Shown here: positions 8,487 to 17,419 of the stretch, piece by piece
How the letters are laid out: the number at the start of each line of letters is the position of its first letter
Numbering within the stretch: position 1 is the stretch's first letter
Assembly (NCBI GenBank): GCA_018268105.1
Contig: JAFDXG010000046.1
Span: forward strand, 1 to 39,177
Length of the DNA: 39,177 bases
Source of the DNA: Bacteroidota bacterium
Lineage (GTDB): Bacteria > Bacteroidota > Bacteroidia > Chitinophagales > Chitinophagaceae
Direction: 5' to 3'
Translations under genes and position numbers: made by a program
The notes under the pieces: generated by a model
The model's database searches: none
What the model was told of the DNA's origin: nothing
Seen by the model: only the letters and a program-made list of their open reading frames with translations

Positions 8487-10688
8487 CTACCGCGCTCCCG
8501 GTGGACAATATTTACGAAGATAATCAGTGTATAAGGTTTGCAGATGTTTGCTTGTACCTTCCCCTTCGCTGATACTGTGAGTGCGATTGGGATAAGCCAT
8601 AAACTGGAATTGTTTATTGTATTTAATCAATTCATTTAGCAACATCTCCGCATTTTGATAATGCACATTGTCATCACCTGTGCCATGAATATATAATAAA
8701 TTACCCCTCAAACCGCTGACATGTGATACCGGAGAACCTTTAATAAAATCTTCTTTACTTTCCTGGGGAACTCCCATATAGCGTTCCTGGTAAATATTAT
8801 CATATGTAAGCTGATTGGCTACAGCAGCAATGGCAATCCCTGTTTTAAAAATTTCCGGGTATTGAAAAAGTAAATTCAATGTAGATGAACCACCACCACT
8901 CCAGCCCCAGCATGCAACACGTGATGTGTCAAGATATGGACGTTGTTCAAGTAGTTTCTTCATCCCCATCGCCTGGTCGCGAATATTAATAATGCCGATA
9001 TTCCTGTAAATAGCTTTGCGCCAGGCAGCGCCCTTTAGTGTTGGGGTGCCGCGATTATTAAATGAAACATAGAAATAACCATCCTGCTCCAAATTGCCAA
9101 TATACATACGATTCTTTCCGGCAGTAGCTACATCCTCCACTGTAGTTGATCCCGGCTCGCCATATACATATAACAACACAGGGTATTTTTTTGAAGGATC
9201 AAAGTTGTCGGGTTTACTAATCCAGCCATCCATGGTAACATTGTCATCGGTTGTGATAGAAAAGAATTCAATGTCTTTCCGGACGGACATTTTCATGGTG
9301 TTTTCAATACTTTGTTCTTCACGCAAAGGTTTGTGATCCGGGAGACTTATCCATTCATATACTATAGCAGTATTGCGATTGGTAAACGTATGCAAAGCCA
9401 GATGTGCCCCGGGCGATATTTCATACCCGTGTGTACCTTGTAAATTTGCCGGCGACACCAATTCTAATTTGCCTTTCCCATCAAGTGTAGTTCTGTACAG
9501 GTAGCGTTGAATGGCGCTTTGAGGTGATGCAATGAAATATACATAATTGTTCTTTTCATCAATAGCGCTTATTGTTTCAATATCGTAGTTGCCTTGTGTA
9601 AGTAATATTTCACTCTTCCCATTAGCACTCACCCGATATATATGGCGCCACCCGTCCTTTTCACTTACCCATAAAAAATCTTTTTCCCCGTTAATCCATT
9701 CCCAGCCCTTCGGATCATCATCATTCCACCTGCTTTTAATATCTATCCATGCTTTATCAGATTCTGTATAAATCTCTTTAGTTGTTCCTTTATCGGCACT
9801 GCAAATAAATATTTTAGATTCATTCTGTTTGCGATTCATCTGCTGTACTATAAGCGTTTTATTATCTCCCGTCCATTCCATACGGGGAAGATAATGCTGT
9901 TGTGCATTGCCGGGAATATTCATCCAGGTAGTTCTCCCACCGGCTGCATTTACTACACCGATTCTTACTACCGATGGAGGCTGACCCACTTTCGGATATT
10001 CCACCGGAATAACAAATGAATAAATGGAGTCGGTAGTATTCAGCATAAGATAGTCCCTTGTTTTTCTTGCATCTACCTGCCAGTATGCAATATGTTTACT
10101 ATCGCCACTCCACCTGAAACCATCGCGACATCCAAATTCCTCTTCATATACCCAGTCAAAAGTACCATTGATCATTTGCCGTGTACCATCAGTTGTCAGA
10201 GCGATTGTTGCTTCTGTATTCACATCTTCCACATAAATATTTCCCCTGCTTACGTAGGCTACTTTTTTTGCATCAGGAGAGAGTTTGGCATACATTAAAC
10301 TTTGTGATGGTTTTCCCTTTCCTACCTGTCTTAATTTTCCTGTTGACCTGTTTAATAACCAGTAATCTCCTCTTGTCCTGTATCGCCATACTTTAGCAGT
10401 ATTGGTAAACAGGAGAAGAATATTATTGTTTGAGCTTATTTCAAAATCAGCAACCTCTAATGCTGTGGTTTGTCCAACAGGAGTAAGCTGTTCGGCTGTT
10501 GCCAGTGTTGTAACAGGTTGTGCTGCCAATGGATTGATTCGCTGAATAGCCTGATGATCCGACTGATAAAAACCCGTTCCGTCTTTTGTCCAGTTAACTT
10601 CTTTGGATCTAAACTGACTGAAAGTGGAAATACAATGTATAACAAAAAACAGAAGGAACATATTTGTTCGTATAAACCTGAAAAACAT
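8487..10688 (-). CDS. Dipeptidyl-peptidase IV-like S9B serine peptidase
   Basis: A 733-residue secreted or periplasmic peptidase with an N-terminal hydrophobic signal (about residues 8-24). Residues about 80-440 are the DPP IV beta-propeller, with the double-Glu motif YEEEF at 181-185 that anchors the substrate amino terminus. The alpha/beta hydrolase domain carries Ser597 in GWSGGG, Asp672 in GTGDDNVH and His704 in NRTHSI. The spacing closely follows human DPP4 (Ser630, Asp708, His740), and the Asn of DDNVH is kept. It should remove X-Pro or X-Ala dipeptides from peptides. No operon partner: it is divergent from the S4 gene, with 90 bp between starts, and lies 185 bp upstream of the NEW3 gene. 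Confidence 0.93.
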   Translation of the reverse strand: MFFRFIRTNMFLLFFVIHCISTFSQFRSKEVNWTKDGTGFYQSDHQAIQRINPLAAQPVTTLATAEQLTPVGQTTALEVADFEISSNNNILLLFTNTAKVWRYRTRGDYWLLNRSTGKLRQVGKGKPSQSLMYAKLSPDAKKVAYVSRGNIYVEDVNTEATIALTTDGTRQMINGTFDWVYEEEFGCRDGFRWSGDSKHIAYWQVDARKTRDYLMLNTTDSIYSFVIPVEYPKVGQPPSVVRIGVVNAAGGRTTWMNIPGNAQQHYLPRMEWTGDNKTLIVQQMNRKQNESKIFICSADKGTTKEIYTESDKAWIDIKSRWNDDDPKGWEWINGEKDFLWVSEKDGWRHIYRVSANGKSEILLTQGNYDIETISAIDEKNNYVYFIASPQSAIQRYLYRTTLDGKGKLELVSPANLQGTHGYEISPGAHLALHTFTNRNTAIVYEWISLPDHKPLREEQSIENTMKMSVRKDIEFFSITTDDNVTMDGWISKPDNFDPSKKYPVLLYVYGEPGSTTVEDVATAGKNRMYIGNLEQDGYFYVSFNNRGTPTLKGAAWRKAIYRNIGIINIRDQAMGMKKLLEQRPYLDTSRVACWGWSGGGSSTLNLLFQYPEIFKTGIAIAAVANQLTYDNIYQERYMGVPQESKEDFIKGSPVSHVSGLRGNLLYIHGTGDDNVHYQNAEMLLNELIKYNKQFQFMAYPNRTHSISEGEGTSKHLQTLYTDYLRKYCPPGAR

Positions 10689-10778
10689 TTTTTATAAATT
10701 TATTTTGAACAGTAAATATAAAAAAATGGGGAAATTGTGCTGTTTATTTAATGTGTATACCCAATATTGTATTATACT

Positions 10779-11171
10779 ATGCCGGTTAAGAATGATGAGA
10801 AACTAAGACTTGATAAATATTTGTGGGCTATTCGCTTATTCAAAACAAGAAGTTTGGCAGGCGAAGCCTGTGATAAAGGGAAAGTGAAGTATAATGGCGA
10901 CCAGGCCAAACCATCCAAAAATGTACACATTAATGATGAGTACGAAGTGAAAACCGAAACAAAAAGATGGAGAATAAAGGTAGTAGGTTTACTACACAAC
11001 CGCGTGCAATACAGCGAAGCCATTAAATATTATATTGACATTACCCCGGCAGATGAAATGGAAAGGATTAACTACCAGGCATCCAGTTTTCACACGGGAA
11101 AACGCCTAAGTAAAGTGGGCAGACCTACCAAGAAAGAACGCAGAGATATAGATGAGTTTCTTGAGGAATAA
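10779..11171 (+). CDS. S4 domain RNA-binding protein (Hsp15-like)
   Basis: A 130-residue protein whose first half is an S4 RNA-binding fold: RLDKYLWAIRLFKTRSLAGE, then CDKGKVKYNGDQAKPSKNV and the strand DEYEVK. The C-terminal half is basic (KVGRPTKKERRDIDEFLEE), as in Hsp15/HslR homologues of Bacteroidota. Hsp15 binds stalled 50S subunits carrying nascent chain-tRNA in Escherichia coli; the same job here is by analogy. I chose the ATG at 10779 (MPVKNDEKLRLDKY). A TTG four codons upstream is also in frame but less likely. Confidence 0.88.
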   Translation: MPVKNDEKLRLDKYLWAIRLFKTRSLAGEACDKGKVKYNGDQAKPSKNVHINDEYEVKTETKRWRIKVVGLLHNRVQYSEAIKYYIDITPADEMERINYQASSFHTGKRLSKVGRPTKKERRDIDEFLEE

Positions 11172-11211
11172 TTTTTTTATAATCATACATCCTTTCTGTT
11201 TCATATTTCGT

Positions 11212-11406
11212 CTATGAATACGAAGTTGATATGTGTTGCTCAAATATCTGAAAATTATTTTCAATCCGTACCCCTTTGTATACAGGCCGGCCATCAAAAG
11301 TTGATTGACCAGTCAGGAACATAACCGTAGGCACCCTTGTACCCTGATTTCTCCATCCATTTGGCCGGTCTGTATGTAAGTGCTTTAGTGCAATAATATT
11401 CCCATT
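11212..11406 (-). pseudogene. Possible gene remnant between the S4 gene and trmD
   Basis: A 64-codon open frame runs from a TAA (complement of 11407-11409) to the TAG at 11212-11214. It has no good start codon; the first Met is deep inside. The translation looks protein-like and includes ALKHLHTDRPNGWRNQGTRV and PTVMFLTGQSTFDGRPVYKG. The VPT followed by a hydrophobic strand recalls the cis-Pro loop of thioredoxin folds, but I cannot assign a family. A chance open frame of this length is possible, so this is a candidate only. Confidence 0.3.
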
Positions 11407-11521
11407 TTATGTGAGAAAGGATCGGATAAACGTGAAGTTCTCACATTAGTCGTTTACGTTTAATTTACCCCGTACTTTAAAGGTTGTTATTTAAGAAACA
11501 CTACACTTAGTACCGCATAGT

Positions 11522-11529
11522 TATCTTTG
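11522..11529 (+). promoter_or_regulatory. TAnnTTTG -7 box upstream of trmD
   Basis: TATCTTTG matches the Bacteroidota primary sigma -7 consensus TAnnTTTG. It ends only 5 nt before the trmD ATG at 11535. Transcription would start at or next to the start codon, giving a leaderless or nearly leaderless mRNA. No clear TTTG -33 box is seen 17-19 nt upstream, so the call is tentative. Confidence 0.4.
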
Positions 11530-11534
11530 CAGCT

Positions 11535-12212
11535 ATGCATATAGATATCATCAGTGTATTGCCGGAATTACTCGAAAGCCCTTTTGCACATTCCATTTTA
11601 AAAAGGGCTAAAGATAAAGGTCTTTTGCAAATTGAAGTGCATCACCTGCGCAAGTGGGCTGTAAATGCTTATGGTCAGGTAGACGATTATCAATATGGTG
11701 GCGGAGCAGGAATGGTGATGATGTGCGAACCGCTGGCAAATGCAATAGAATCACTTTCGGCAACGAAAAAATTTGATGAGATCATTTATCTCACTCCTGA
11801 TGGCGAACGGTTTAATCAAAAAACAGCCAATAGGTTGTCGCTCCATCAAAACCTCTTATTGATATGTGGACACTACAAAGGCATTGATGAAAGAATAAGA
11901 GAGCATTTTATTACCAAAGAAATTTCTGTTGGAGATTATGTATTAAGCGGTGGTGAGCTGCCTGCTGCTTTACTGGTGGATGCCATTGGACGTTTATTGC
12001 CAGGTGTACTGAATGATGAGACTTCTGCCTTATCCGATTCATTTCAGGATAACCTGCTTGCACCGCCGGTGTACACCAGACCGGCCGAGTTTCGCGGGTG
12101 GAAAGTGCCCGATATCCTGCTGAGCGGCGACCCCAAAAAAATATCTGAATGGCGGCATGAAATGTCTGTTAAACGTACTGAAGAAAGAAGGCCTGATATA
12201 TTAGAGGAATAA
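11535..12212 (+). CDS. trmD: tRNA (guanine-N1-)-methyltransferase
   Basis: A 225-residue protein covering the full TrmD family length. It methylates N1 of G37 in tRNAs with a G at position 36, using S-adenosylmethionine, and so prevents +1 frameshifting. Recognisable family segments are [46 protein letters not shown] and the trefoil-knot SAM site [21 protein letters not shown]-like [22 protein letters not shown] closes the protein. In many bacteria trmD lies in rpsP-rimM-trmD-rplS; here it stands apart from ribosomal genes. Confidence 0.97.
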   Translation: MHIDIISVLPELLESPFAHSILKRAKDKGLLQIEVHHLRKWAVNAYGQVDDYQYGGGAGMVMMCEPLANAIESLSATKKFDEIIYLTPDGERFNQKTANRLSLHQNLLLICGHYKGIDERIREHFITKEISVGDYVLSGGELPAALLVDAIGRLLPGVLNDETSALSDSFQDNLLAPPVYTRPAEFRGWKVPDILLSGDPKKISEWRHEMSVKRTEERRPDILEE

Positions 12213-12251
12213 ACTACAAAACCAAAGTGTGACTAACCTTCACTATAATTG

Positions 12252-13874
12252 ATGATAAAAAATAGTATGAGACAGATTCTATTTTTATTGTGGTTGATAA
12301 TATTAACCATGCTGTATTCCTGCAACAATCAGCAAAAGTCAGTATTAAATGATGTAGAACGGGATACTACTATCACTGTGAAAAACTCCTACTCCAAACT
12401 TTTTTTTGACAGTTTACAACTGGAGCATTTCATAGCGCAACACAAGATACCTGACAGCCTTGCAGAACAGTTCAGAAGTTTTTATAACGCTCGCAACTTT
12501 CAGTATGCCTGGTTTTTTAATGATGGCCCAGCTGAACAGGTGTATAACTTTTTAAACCTCCAGAATGATTATATTGAATATAGCCGTGATAGCAGTTTAT
12601 ATGACCCCTCACTTCAGCAAGTATTTGATACATTAGAAACAGGAGGGCATATATTCCCTTTGAATGACAGTAGTAGAATTAATGCTGAACTTGCCCTTAC
12701 CAACCAGTTTTTCAGGTATGCTGCAAAAGCTTACTTTGGCGACAGCAAGCTAAAAATTAGTGATTTGAAATGGTTCATTCCCCGCAAACGAATTGATGTG
12801 GTTGCAACGCTCGATTCCCTGATAATTAATAAGGGTGAAAATACAGGCAGTTATATGCCGGTAAACCCATATTACCTGAGTCTTAGAAAAAGACTGATAC
12901 AGTATTATGATATAGAGAAAAAAGGGGGGTGGCAGCCAATGCATATAACATCAAAAAGACTAAAGATAGGGGACAGTGCTGAAGTGATAAGCAGGATAAA
13001 ACATCGCCTGTTTCTAACAGAAGATTTTAATGAAAAGGATACTTCAGGTTTATTCACTGAGGCGCTCTCAGTGGCAGTAAAGCATTTTCAACAGCGTCAT
13101 GGTTTAACAGAAGATGGAATTATTGCCGGGAATACAATTTATCAGCTCAATCAACCTGTACAGCAGAGAATCAGGCAAATGCTTATAAACCTGGAACGTA
13201 TGCGGTGGGTACCCTCCGCAATCAATACGGATTATATACTCGTGAATATCCCGGAATTTGCATTGCATGTATTTGAAAAGGGGAAATTAAAATTCAGTAT
13301 GAAAGTGGTGGTAGGGAGCGGACAACACAATACAGTCATCTTTAAAGGAGATTTGAAATATGTAGTATTCAGTCCATACTGGAATATACCGCCAGGTATA
13401 CTTAAAAATGAAATATTACCGGGGATGCAGAGAGACAAGAATTATCTTGTCAGACACAATATGGAGATTACCGGATATTCAGGAAGTCTTCCAAATATAA
13501 GACAGAAGCCGGGGCGTAATAATTCATTAGGTAAAGTAAAATTTCTTTTCCCCAACAACTATAATATTTATCTGCACGATACCCCAGCTAAAAGCTTATT
13601 TGGTGAAAACAAGCGGGCATTCAGCCATGGTTGCATTCGGGTAAGCGAACCTTTAAAACTCGCCGAGTTTCTCCTGCGCGATGATAGCACCTGGACTACG
13701 GCTAAAATCACCGCCGCAATGAACAGCGGTAAGGAAAAATATGTAACATTAAAAAAAACTGTTCCGGTATTCATTGGATATTTTACAGCATGGGTTAACT
13801 CTCAGGGACAACTCAACTTCAGAGATGATGTTTATGGCCGAGATATAAAGCTGGGCGAAAAATTATTCAACTAA
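12252..13874 (+). CDS. L,D-transpeptidase, YcbB/LdtD type, lipoprotein
   Basis: A 540-residue cell-wall enzyme. The N-terminus is a lipoprotein signal ending at the lipobox LYSC (about residues 18-21). Residues about 50-230 match the YcbB scaffold region. A peptidoglycan-binding domain follows (AVKHFQQRHGLTEDGIIAGN, about 275-300). The YkuD catalytic domain spans about 325-500, with the nucleophile Cys near residue 461 in FSHGCIRVSEP and the upstream His in NIYLHDTPAK. It forms 3-3 meso-DAP crosslinks or attaches proteins to peptidoglycan. Start chosen at ATG 12252; the in-frame TTG just before it is less likely, and an ATG five codons on (MRQILFLL) is also possible. Confidence 0.92.
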   Translation: MIKNSMRQILFLLWLIILTMLYSCNNQQKSVLNDVERDTTITVKNSYSKLFFDSLQLEHFIAQHKIPDSLAEQFRSFYNARNFQYAWFFNDGPAEQVYNFLNLQNDYIEYSRDSSLYDPSLQQVFDTLETGGHIFPLNDSSRINAELALTNQFFRYAAKAYFGDSKLKISDLKWFIPRKRIDVVATLDSLIINKGENTGSYMPVNPYYLSLRKRLIQYYDIEKKGGWQPMHITSKRLKIGDSAEVISRIKHRLFLTEDFNEKDTSGLFTEALSVAVKHFQQRHGLTEDGIIAGNTIYQLNQPVQQRIRQMLINLERMRWVPSAINTDYILVNIPEFALHVFEKGKLKFSMKVVVGSGQHNTVIFKGDLKYVVFSPYWNIPPGILKNEILPGMQRDKNYLVRHNMEITGYSGSLPNIRQKPGRNNSLGKVKFLFPNNYNIYLHDTPAKSLFGENKRAFSHGCIRVSEPLKLAEFLLRDDSTWTTAKITAAMNSGKEKYVTLKKTVPVFIGYFTAWVNSQGQLNFRDDVYGRDIKLGEKLFN

Positions 13875-14141
13875 GAAAACCGCATTTTACAATGTAGTTT
13901 AATTTATTTTGATCATCTTCAAAAGTTATTTCACAACGGTTTTTATTGTCAGGATTTGTTTGAGAAGTAGACATTGGATTTGTTTGGTATATCACACCGT
14001 GTTCTGTGGAAAATTTTTATTGTGTTGAAATAATATATCCGGCTTTTCTTTGAACTGCAATCCAATACCCAAATATATCAAGACCGTATCAACGGTATCA
14101 GCAACCTGAGATACCAATGCATTTCGTGAACAGAATATGCA
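13867..14141 (-). pseudogene. Candidate frameshifted small gene
   Basis: Two overlapping open frames lie in tandem on the minus strand. The first (13992-14141) reads ALVSQVADTVDTVLIYLGIG then LQFKEKPDILFQHNKNFPQN and ends in TGA. The second (open from 14016, ending 13867-13869) reads FSTEHGVIYQTNPMSTSQTN then PDNKNRCEITFEDDQNKLNY. They switch frame at the homopolymer GGAAAATTTTT near 14008-14018, and both run on as protein-like text. A one-base indel there would join them into about 85 residues. Alternatively only a 35-residue peptide from ATG 13974 is made. I recognise no family. The last 8 bp overlap the L,D-transpeptidase gene end. Confidence 0.3.
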
Positions 14142-14203
14142 TTATCTATAACTATATGAAAATAAGAGTTTCAGTTCAGTTGTAATAACCCGGTGAATGT
14201 ATC

Positions 14204-15373
14204 TCAGCATTTATCCAGTGCCTGCATAATGTCTGCAATAATATCAGACGCATGCTCCAGCCCTACAGAAACCCGGATCAGTCCGGGAGTGATACTAACA
14301 GACTCCTGTTCTTCCCGGCTCAGCTTGGAGTGAGTAGTGGATGGGGGATGAGATGCAATGCTGCGGGTGTCGCCAAGATTTGAAGTAAGGGAAAGCATTT
14401 TTAATGCATTCATGAATTTCTTACCGGATTCCACACCACCTTTAAGATCAAAAGTAACCAACCCGCCACCACGTGTCATTTGCTTTTTAGCAATCTCATA
14501 CATGGGGTGGGAGGGGTGGAAAGGATATTTAATAGAGTTAAGCTTCGAATGCCCATCCAGCGCTTTTACCAATGTCTCCGCATTATCACAATGGCGTTGT
14601 ATACGCACATCGAGCGTCTCCAGGCTTTTACTTAGCAGCCAAGCATTGAAAGGAGAAATAGAAGGACCGGTATTTCTGCAAAAAAGATATAACTCCCGGA
14701 TAAGTTCTTTTTTACCTACTACCACACCCCCCAGGACACGGCCCTGCCCGTCAAGCCACTTGGTGGCAGAATGCAGCACAAGATCAGCGCCAAATTGAAT
14801 TGGTGTTTGTAAAACAGGAGTAGCAAAACAATTATCAACAACCAGAATCAGTTTATGCCTGTGGGCTAATTCACCCAGCCATTCCATGTCTACAATATCA
14901 AGTCCTGGATTTGTTGGGGTTTCTACATAAATCATTTTTGTATTGGGCCTGATCAGCGATTCCCATGTCTCAGGGTGCTTTATATCTGCATAGCTGTAAT
15001 CAATTTTCCAACGCTGCAAATATTTTGTGATGATAGTGTGTGTAGACCCAAAAATAGATTTGCAACTCAGGAGGTGATCGCCGCTGTTCAGGAATGTCAT
15101 GAAAGTCCCAAAAATGGCGCTCATCCCCGAGGCTGTTGCAAAACCTGCTTCTGCTCCTTCGAGTGCACACATCTTATCAATAAACTCCTGTACAGTAGGA
15201 TTGCTAAATCGACTGTAAATATTATTATCATTTTCTTCTGCAAAAGCTGCCCTCATTTCCTCTGCATCATTAAAGCAAAAACTTGAGGTAAGAAACAACG
15301 GGGTGCTATGCTCCATCTCATTGGTACGGGTTGTTTGTATACGCACAGCTTGCGTAATAGGATGTGTACTCAT
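14204..15373 (-). CDS. metZ: O-succinylhomoserine sulfhydrylase-type PLP enzyme
   Basis: A 388-residue member of the Cys/Met metabolism PLP-dependent (trans-sulfuration) family. The PLP lysine is Lys205 in LHSATKWLDGQGRVLGG, with the Asp of LVVDNCFATP as pyridine-N ligand and YVETPTNPG contacting cofactor. SNPTVQEFIDKMCALEGAEA is also typical. HSATKWLDGQGR is the form I associate with MetZ, which makes homocysteine from O-succinylhomoserine and sulfide. Cystathionine gamma-synthase or lyase activity cannot be fully excluded. The start was set at ATG 15373 (MSTHPITQAVRIQT); the open frame extends 19 codons upstream with no homology. OsmC ends 75 bp upstream on the same strand. Confidence 0.85.
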   Translation of the reverse strand: MSTHPITQAVRIQTTRTNEMEHSTPLFLTSSFCFNDAEEMRAAFAEENDNNIYSRFSNPTVQEFIDKMCALEGAEAGFATASGMSAIFGTFMTFLNSGDHLLSCKSIFGSTHTIITKYLQRWKIDYSYADIKHPETWESLIRPNTKMIYVETPTNPGLDIVDMEWLGELAHRHKLILVVDNCFATPVLQTPIQFGADLVLHSATKWLDGQGRVLGGVVVGKKELIRELYLFCRNTGPSISPFNAWLLSKSLETLDVRIQRHCDNAETLVKALDGHSKLNSIKYPFHPSHPMYEIAKKQMTRGGGLVTFDLKGGVESGKKFMNALKMLSLTSNLGDTRSIASHPPSTTHSKLSREEQESVSITPGLIRVSVGLEHASDIIADIMQALDKC

Positions 15374-15448
15374 AAATACAAAAATTAAATATAAGGCGCG
15401 CCGGAACAAAACCTTATCGGGTAAGTTCAAATATTATTGTGCCAGTTC

Positions 15449-15886
15449 TTATAAATTAACGGGTGAGCCATTTACCACTACTTTCCAGTCGAGAGTAGCG
15501 CCGGCACGACGAAGGGTTTCTGCAACTGAGCAATATTTATGCATTGATAACTCTACTGCCCGAAATGCCTTTGCAGGTTCCACCTCCCCGGTCAGGTCAA
15601 AAACGATTTGAACATCCGTCCACAAAGAGGGTTCCTTTCCATGTTCTCTTTCTCCGTCTATACTAATAGAAAAACCTTTCACATCCTGTTTTTGCTTTTT
15701 TAAAATACTCACAACATCCACTGCACTGCAACCGCCCAAGCCGGCCAATAATAATTGCATCGGACGAAAACCTTTGCCATCGCCCCCCTGCTCAACGGGA
15801 ATGTCTATAGAAAGTGTATTACCACCAGCATCGGCAGCAAAAAACCCATAATCGTTATGGGTGCGGTGTAACTGCATTAACGCCAT
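15449..15886 (-). CDS. OsmC family protein
   Basis: A 145-residue OsmC/Ohr superfamily protein. The two redox Cys are present: Cys53 in GLGGCSAVDVVSILKK and Cys119 in SMHKYCSVAETL. The family reduces organic hydroperoxides or acts as a generic thiol peroxidase; this sequence is closer to the YhfA-like OsmC group than to Ohr. Start ATG 15886; MALMQ has a second Met at residue 4. A TAnnTTTG box lies 17-24 nt upstream. It may be read through into metZ, 75 bp downstream. Confidence 0.9.
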   Translation of the reverse strand: MALMQLHRTHNDYGFFAADAGGNTLSIDIPVEQGGDGKGFRPMQLLLAGLGGCSAVDVVSILKKQKQDVKGFSISIDGEREHGKEPSLWTDVQIVFDLTGEVEPAKAFRAVELSMHKYCSVAETLRRAGATLDWKVVVNGSPVNL

Positions 15887-15902
15887 CCTTTGAAATTTGG
15901 CG

Positions 15903-15910
15903 CAAAGATA
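15903..15910 (-). promoter_or_regulatory. TAnnTTTG -7 box upstream of the OsmC gene
   Basis: The minus strand reads TATCTTTG here, a full match to the Bacteroidota -7 consensus, with the OsmC ATG 16 nt downstream. No clear -33 TTTG is found at the expected distance. Confidence 0.45.
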
Positions 15911-15924
15911 AGAAGCAATTCCTA

Positions 15925-16812
15925 TTATTGAGTAACCCTGAAATTAAAGATGATAGTTCCGCGTTGTTCATCGCCAGGGGCAAATTTTAATTGCCGGGCT
16001 TTGCGAATTGCAATTTCCTTCATACTTGCATCAGAGGTAGTAGAACCCCGTGGCTGGTAAATAGCGCTGGTAACAGCGCCTGAAGCATCTACAGATAAGT
16101 CTACAGCTACCTTGGCATTATCATTAAAATCATCCTGGAATGAAGGCTGACGTACTATTCTCCTGCCTTTTAAATTGCCTTGTATGGTATATCCGCTACC
16201 CCTGCCGGAGCCACCAAAACCATCATAATTTTTTGAATCGGGGTCGCCATTAATCTTTCCCCTGTCGCCCGAACCGGTAGCATTTCCTTCACTCCTGCTA
16301 CCATTCCATGAGTCAGCATTGTTACCACCGGGACCGCTGCCGTCTCCGCCTTTGTAAGTTGCGCGGGGTTTGGGAGGTGTGGGCTTGGGATTTTCTACAA
16401 TTTGCGGTTTAGTATTCCTGTTTTTTTCTGTAGCAGTATTTTCTTTAGTAGGCAAATTCAAGCTCTTAGGGTTGGACACTTTGGGTTTGGGAACATGTAC
16501 CTCTTCCGCTTCGGGATCATTATCATCTGTTTCCACCGCTTTTACATCCTGTACAGGAACGTTGGAAGTTTTTGGAGGTGAGTTCACTTCCTTAGGCGCC
16601 GATGCCGGGGCACCGGGTATCAGCGGTTGTACATCACCAAAACCATCATCACTGTTGCCCAGGTTCACTTCCATCCCTTCTTCTTCAGGCATAGGCGGTG
16701 GTGCAGGAACTGACCAGGAGACAAGGAAAAAGAATAAAAATAAAAGACCGGTGATCACACCCGTGATTGTACCTGCCTTAACATTTTTAGCTGTTTCGAA
16801 ATCTGAGGACAT
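15925..16812 (-). CDS. TonB-like energy transducer family protein
   Basis: A 295-residue protein with the TonB layout. Residues 1-15 are cytoplasmic, one membrane span (about 16-34, GVITGLLFLFFFLVSW) follows, then a Pro/Lys-rich periplasmic stretch (PKPTPPKPRATYKGGD) and a Gly/Ser/Asn-rich segment (about 155-205). A C-terminal TonB-like domain (about 210-295) ends RKARQLKFAPGDEQRGTIIF NFRVTQ. TonB proteins carry proton-motive-force energy from ExbB/ExbD to outer-membrane receptors. No exbB/exbD genes are adjacent in this window, which is unusual for this group. The Gly-rich insert is longer than in classical TonB. Confidence 0.8.
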   Translation of the reverse strand: MSSDFETAKNVKAGTITGVITGLLFLFFFLVSWSVPAPPPMPEEEGMEVNLGNSDDGFGDVQPLIPGAPASAPKEVNSPPKTSNVPVQDVKAVETDDNDPEAEEVHVPKPKVSNPKSLNLPTKENTATEKNRNTKPQIVENPKPTPPKPRATYKGGDGSGPGGNNADSWNGSRSEGNATGSGDRGKINGDPDSKNYDGFGGSGRGSGYTIQGNLKGRRIVRQPSFQDDFNDNAKVAVDLSVDASGAVTSAIYQPRGSTTSDASMKEIAIRKARQLKFAPGDEQRGTIIFNFRVTQ

Positions 16813-16835
16813 TTCTTTTACAGAATTTAGTTAAA

Positions 16836-16843
16836 CAAATGTA
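16836..16843 (-). promoter_or_regulatory. TAnnTTTG -7 box upstream of the TonB-like gene
   Basis: The minus strand reads TACATTTG, matching TAnnTTTG, 23 nt upstream of the ATG at 16812. A convincing -33 box is missing. Confidence 0.4.
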
Positions 16844-17105
16844 AAGATGATTATGTTATAAACGTGTGAATCTTCTGGTTGTTTAACACAGAGGAAGGAA
16901 TTGAGAAATATAACAGAAATAAGGTTTGCGGTTTAACTGCATATATATTCATACCATGCCAAGAATGCACCTTAGGCGGGTATGTTTAACTTGCGTGTAA
17001 TTATATTTTGAAGCTAAAAACTGTAAACTTCATGAACAAATTCTTACAGAACTCTTTCAGCAATGATAGTATCTGAACAAATCCTTAAAAAAGCATACCA
17101 TTCTC

Positions 17106-17261
17106 TTAAGTGCGTTTACGAATCTTCACTGTATATTCTTGCAATAGCTGGTTTGTTATTTTCTTACATTCGGTAAACTTACAGACTGCCGGAATTAATC
17201 GGAAACCACCCTTCTTCCCAACTACGTGAAGCACCGCCTGTTTATCAGCAGTGTTAAATAG
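17106..17261 (-). pseudogene. Possible gene remnant in the 607-bp gap 16813-17419
   Basis: Apart from a -7 box at 16836-16843, the gap holds one frame that reads like protein: 51 codons bounded by TGA (17262-17264) and TAA (17106-17108). It has no ATG, and includes NTADKQAVLHVVGKKGGFRL and ECKKITNQLLQEYTVKIRKR. I recognise no family. A 51-codon open frame can arise by chance in AT-rich DNA, so this is weak. The remainder of the gap is AT-rich and featureless to me. Confidence 0.2.
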
Positions 17262-17419
17262 TCAAAGTGAAAACTAATATTCATGCTTTTGAGGCGGTCT
17301 TTGTTCTTTACAACGTATGCAATATATTTTTTTCATACTCTCATTGAATACTTTTTTTTAATTTCGTTATACATTCAAAACAAACAGTATGAGCGCTTAT
17401 ATTTTTTATGCGGTATTCT

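Noticed and set aside
17106..17261. The minus-strand frame as a functional gene
   Set aside because: No start codon is available and 51 open codons are within chance; kept only as a weak remnant candidate.
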